DNA of 16,624 nt, taken from the NCBI GenBank assembly GCA_003233075.1, contig QIKQ01000292.1:1-16624 (forward strand), given 5' to 3'. Position 1 is the stretch's first letter; every line of letters begins with the position of its first letter. Of this stretch, positions 15,419 through 16,624 are shown piece after piece. The position numbers were made by a program, and so were the translations under genes. A model generated the notes under the pieces. It was not told where the DNA came from. It made no database searches and saw only the letters and a list, made by a program, of their open reading frames with translations. This DNA is from Gammaproteobacteria bacterium (GTDB lineage Bacteria > Pseudomonadota > Gammaproteobacteria > SZUA-21).

Positions 15419-16219
15419 TTAGGAATCTTTTTCAGAAAGACCTGGGGAAGAGTTAGATACTCCAGAATTTTCTGCACCCGTCACAATTTCGCATGACCCT
15501 AAGTCTGATACTTTTGAATCAGCCACCTCAGCGCCTAAACCTTTGACGGCCTCGCAAATGCCTTCTAATTTTTTGTCGGATTGCTGCATATGTTCCAACA
15601 TCGCATTAATCGCTGTAACGACTGGATCAGCAGTATCCTTCTGCATACCGTAAGCATCAAATCCCATCTTTTTCGCCATCGCTTCTATTTTCTTATGTGT
15701 TTCACTGGTTTCGGAGACGATTCGACCCGGCACACCAACGACAGTCGCGTTAGCAGGCACGTCTTTTAATACAACCGCATTCGAACCAATTCGGCAGTTC
15801 TCGCCCAAATTAATCGGCCCGAGAACTTTTGCGCCTGCACCGATGACAATGTTGTTTTCAAGTTGTGGATGACGTTTACCTGGATTCCAACTGGTGCCAC
15901 CTAATGTAACACCGTGATACAAGGTGCAATCATCGCCTATCGTTGCTGTTTCACCAATCACCACTCCCATGCCGTGATCAATAAAAAAACGCTCGCCTAT
16001 TTTTGCCGCTGGATGTATTTCAACTCCAGTCAACCAGCGTGAAAATGTTGATAACCAGCGCGCTAACCATTTTAATTTCCAACTCCACAATCGATGATTA
16101 AGTCGATGCCACAAGATGGCATGCAATCCTGGATAAGTCGTTAAAACTTCAAAAATATTGCGAGCCGCCGGATCGCGATCAAAAACACAGCGAATATCAC
16201 CTCTGATTCGCTTGAACAT
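15419..16219 (-). CDS. cysE: Serine O-acetyltransferase
   Basis: CysE transfers an acetyl group from acetyl-CoA to serine, giving O-acetylserine, the carbon skeleton for cysteine. The short N-terminal helical region (MFKRIRGDIRCVFDRDPAARN) is followed by the left-handed beta-helix of hexapeptide repeats. Active-site features are Asp81-His82 in FIDHGMGVVIGE and His117 in GKRHPQ, with GVTLGGTSW between and VGVPGRIV closing the helix. The C-terminal tail of about 90 residues is poorly conserved and ends serine-rich. The start at 16219 is preferred: GGAGAA lies seven bases upstream and the family begins MF.R.R.DI there. An in-frame ATG at 16243 has no ribosome binding site. The gene precedes iscR, as in many gammaproteobacteria. 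Confidence 0.94.
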   Translation of the reverse strand: MFKRIRGDIRCVFDRDPAARNIFEVLTTYPGLHAILWHRLNHRLWSWKLKWLARWLSTFSRWLTGVEIHPAAKIGERFFIDHGMGVVIGETATIGDDCTLYHGVTLGGTSWNPGKRHPQLENNIVIGAGAKVLGPINLGENCRIGSNAVVLKDVPANATVVGVPGRIVSETSETHKKIEAMAKKMGFDAYGMQKDTADPVVTAINAMLEHMQQSDKKLEGICEAVKGLGAEVADSKVSDLGSCEIVTGAENSGVSNSSPGLSEKDS

Positions 16220-16251
16220 TAGCTTTCTCCAGCCGAAAATCATTGATTTTA

Positions 16252-16314
16252 GTTAGTTACAAGTTAGCAAAAACTGCCAGTAATTGCGAGTATCCATCTT
16301 GTTTTGTAACTAAC
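16252..16314 (-). promoter_or_regulatory. Inverted repeat in the cysE leader
   Basis: GTTAGTTAC (16252-16260) and GTAACTAAC (16306-16314) are exact reverse complements. In the minus-strand RNA the pairing extends through CAAG/CTTG with a small bulge, giving a stem of about 12 bp that ends 33 bases before the preferred start codon. It may be a leader structure affecting cysE or an operator pair. It matches no riboswitch that I recognise. Confidence 0.35.
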
Positions 16315-16507
16315 GAGAAAACAAATATTTGGCTTACTCAACGTAGAGACAAAGCATGCCTCACAGCTGCCCCACAGTTTATGATAATGTTTCATTTAAC
16401 TCTATCATCATGATTAAATCGATTGATTGCCGATTTGGGACATGAAACTAGCACGAAGCATAAACGTGTTAAAAAACAGACGAATGAGCAAAATCTCAAA
16501 GGAATTG
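16315..16507. other. Upstream region of cysE without a supported gene
   Basis: AT-rich sequence between the cysE leader stem and the right-edge repeat. No convincing coding frame is seen, and no -35/-10 pair for cysE stands out. A 32-codon plus-strand frame starting at 16442 runs into the repeat and is not supported. Confidence 0.5.
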
Positions 16508-16612
16508 GTCGTTGCGAGATGTGATCACCGATCACACTGAAGCAATCTCCTTAATTCAATGATTTATGTTAGGAGATTGCTTCAGCTGCTTTCGCAGCTT
16601 CGCAACGACGGG
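16508..16612. repeat. Palindromic dispersed repeat able to form a cruciform
   Basis: Outer arms GTCGTTGCG (16508-16516) and CGCAACGAC (16601-16609) pair perfectly. Inner arms of 14 bp, TGAAGCAATCTCCT (16538-16551) and its complement (16571-16584), also pair perfectly around a 19-base loop. Between outer and inner arms each side carries its own hairpin: TGTGATC/GATCACA (16520-16536) and AGCTGC/GCAGCT (16584-16599). The result is a four-way fold. The core resembles the widespread REP-like repeats with GTCGTTGCGAG and GAAGCAATCTC boxes. It may continue past the window. Confidence 0.75.
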
Positions 16613-16624
16613 CAAGGTTGAATG

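Noticed and set aside
16219..16243. Upstream ATG at 16243 as the cysE start
   Set aside because: It has no ribosome binding site, while the ATG at 16219 has GGAGAA seven bases upstream and matches the family N-terminus.

Overview
The window is a chromosomal segment of a low-to-medium GC gammaproteobacterium. All recognised genes lie on the minus strand, so transcription runs from the right edge towards the left. Gene order is the best taxonomic clue: cysE-iscR-(hydrolase)-(cysteine desulfurase)-(repeat protein)-ndk-rlmN-pilF-rodZ-hisS-yfgM-bamB-der matches the gammaproteobacterial block usually seen as cysE-iscR-iscSUA-hscBA-fdx-ndk-rlmN-pilF-rodZ-ispG-hisS-yfgM-bamB-der. Genus cannot be told from the sequence.

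Right part (about 12500-16624): a dispersed-repeat palindrome lies at the extreme right. It is followed by a short-form serine acetyltransferase (cysE), then iscR with a readable promoter and IscR-type operator, a secreted alpha/beta hydrolase, and a short NifS/IscS-like cysteine desulfurase. CysE feeds cysteine synthesis, the desulfurase takes sulfur from cysteine, and IscR senses Fe-S status. The usual iscU, iscA, hscB, hscA and fdx genes are absent between iscR and ndk.

Middle (10799-12319): the least ordinary gene encodes a predicted secreted basic protein. It has an N-terminal beta-solenoid-like region of 17-residue repeats, a rod of 26 tandem pentapeptides (consensus K-x-L-A-E) encoded by a 15-bp DNA repeat, and a second glycine-rich beta region. 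It sits exactly where the missing isc genes would be.

Left-centre (1937-10525): conserved housekeeping genes follow: ndk, rlmN, pilF and rodZ tightly packed; then a 415-bp gap where ispG normally lies, holding a nested inverted-repeat element; then hisS (TTG start), yfgM (GTG start), bamB (starts directly after the yfgM stop) and der. They serve nucleotide balance, 23S rRNA/tRNA methylation, type IV pilus assembly, cell shape, tRNA charging, outer-membrane protein insertion and ribosome assembly.

Left end (1-1936): AT-rich, gene-poor and repeat-bearing. It holds an orphan membrane protein with four hydrophobic segments, a possible partial secreted protein running off the left edge, and fragments of the same repeat families seen in the ispG gap and at the right edge.
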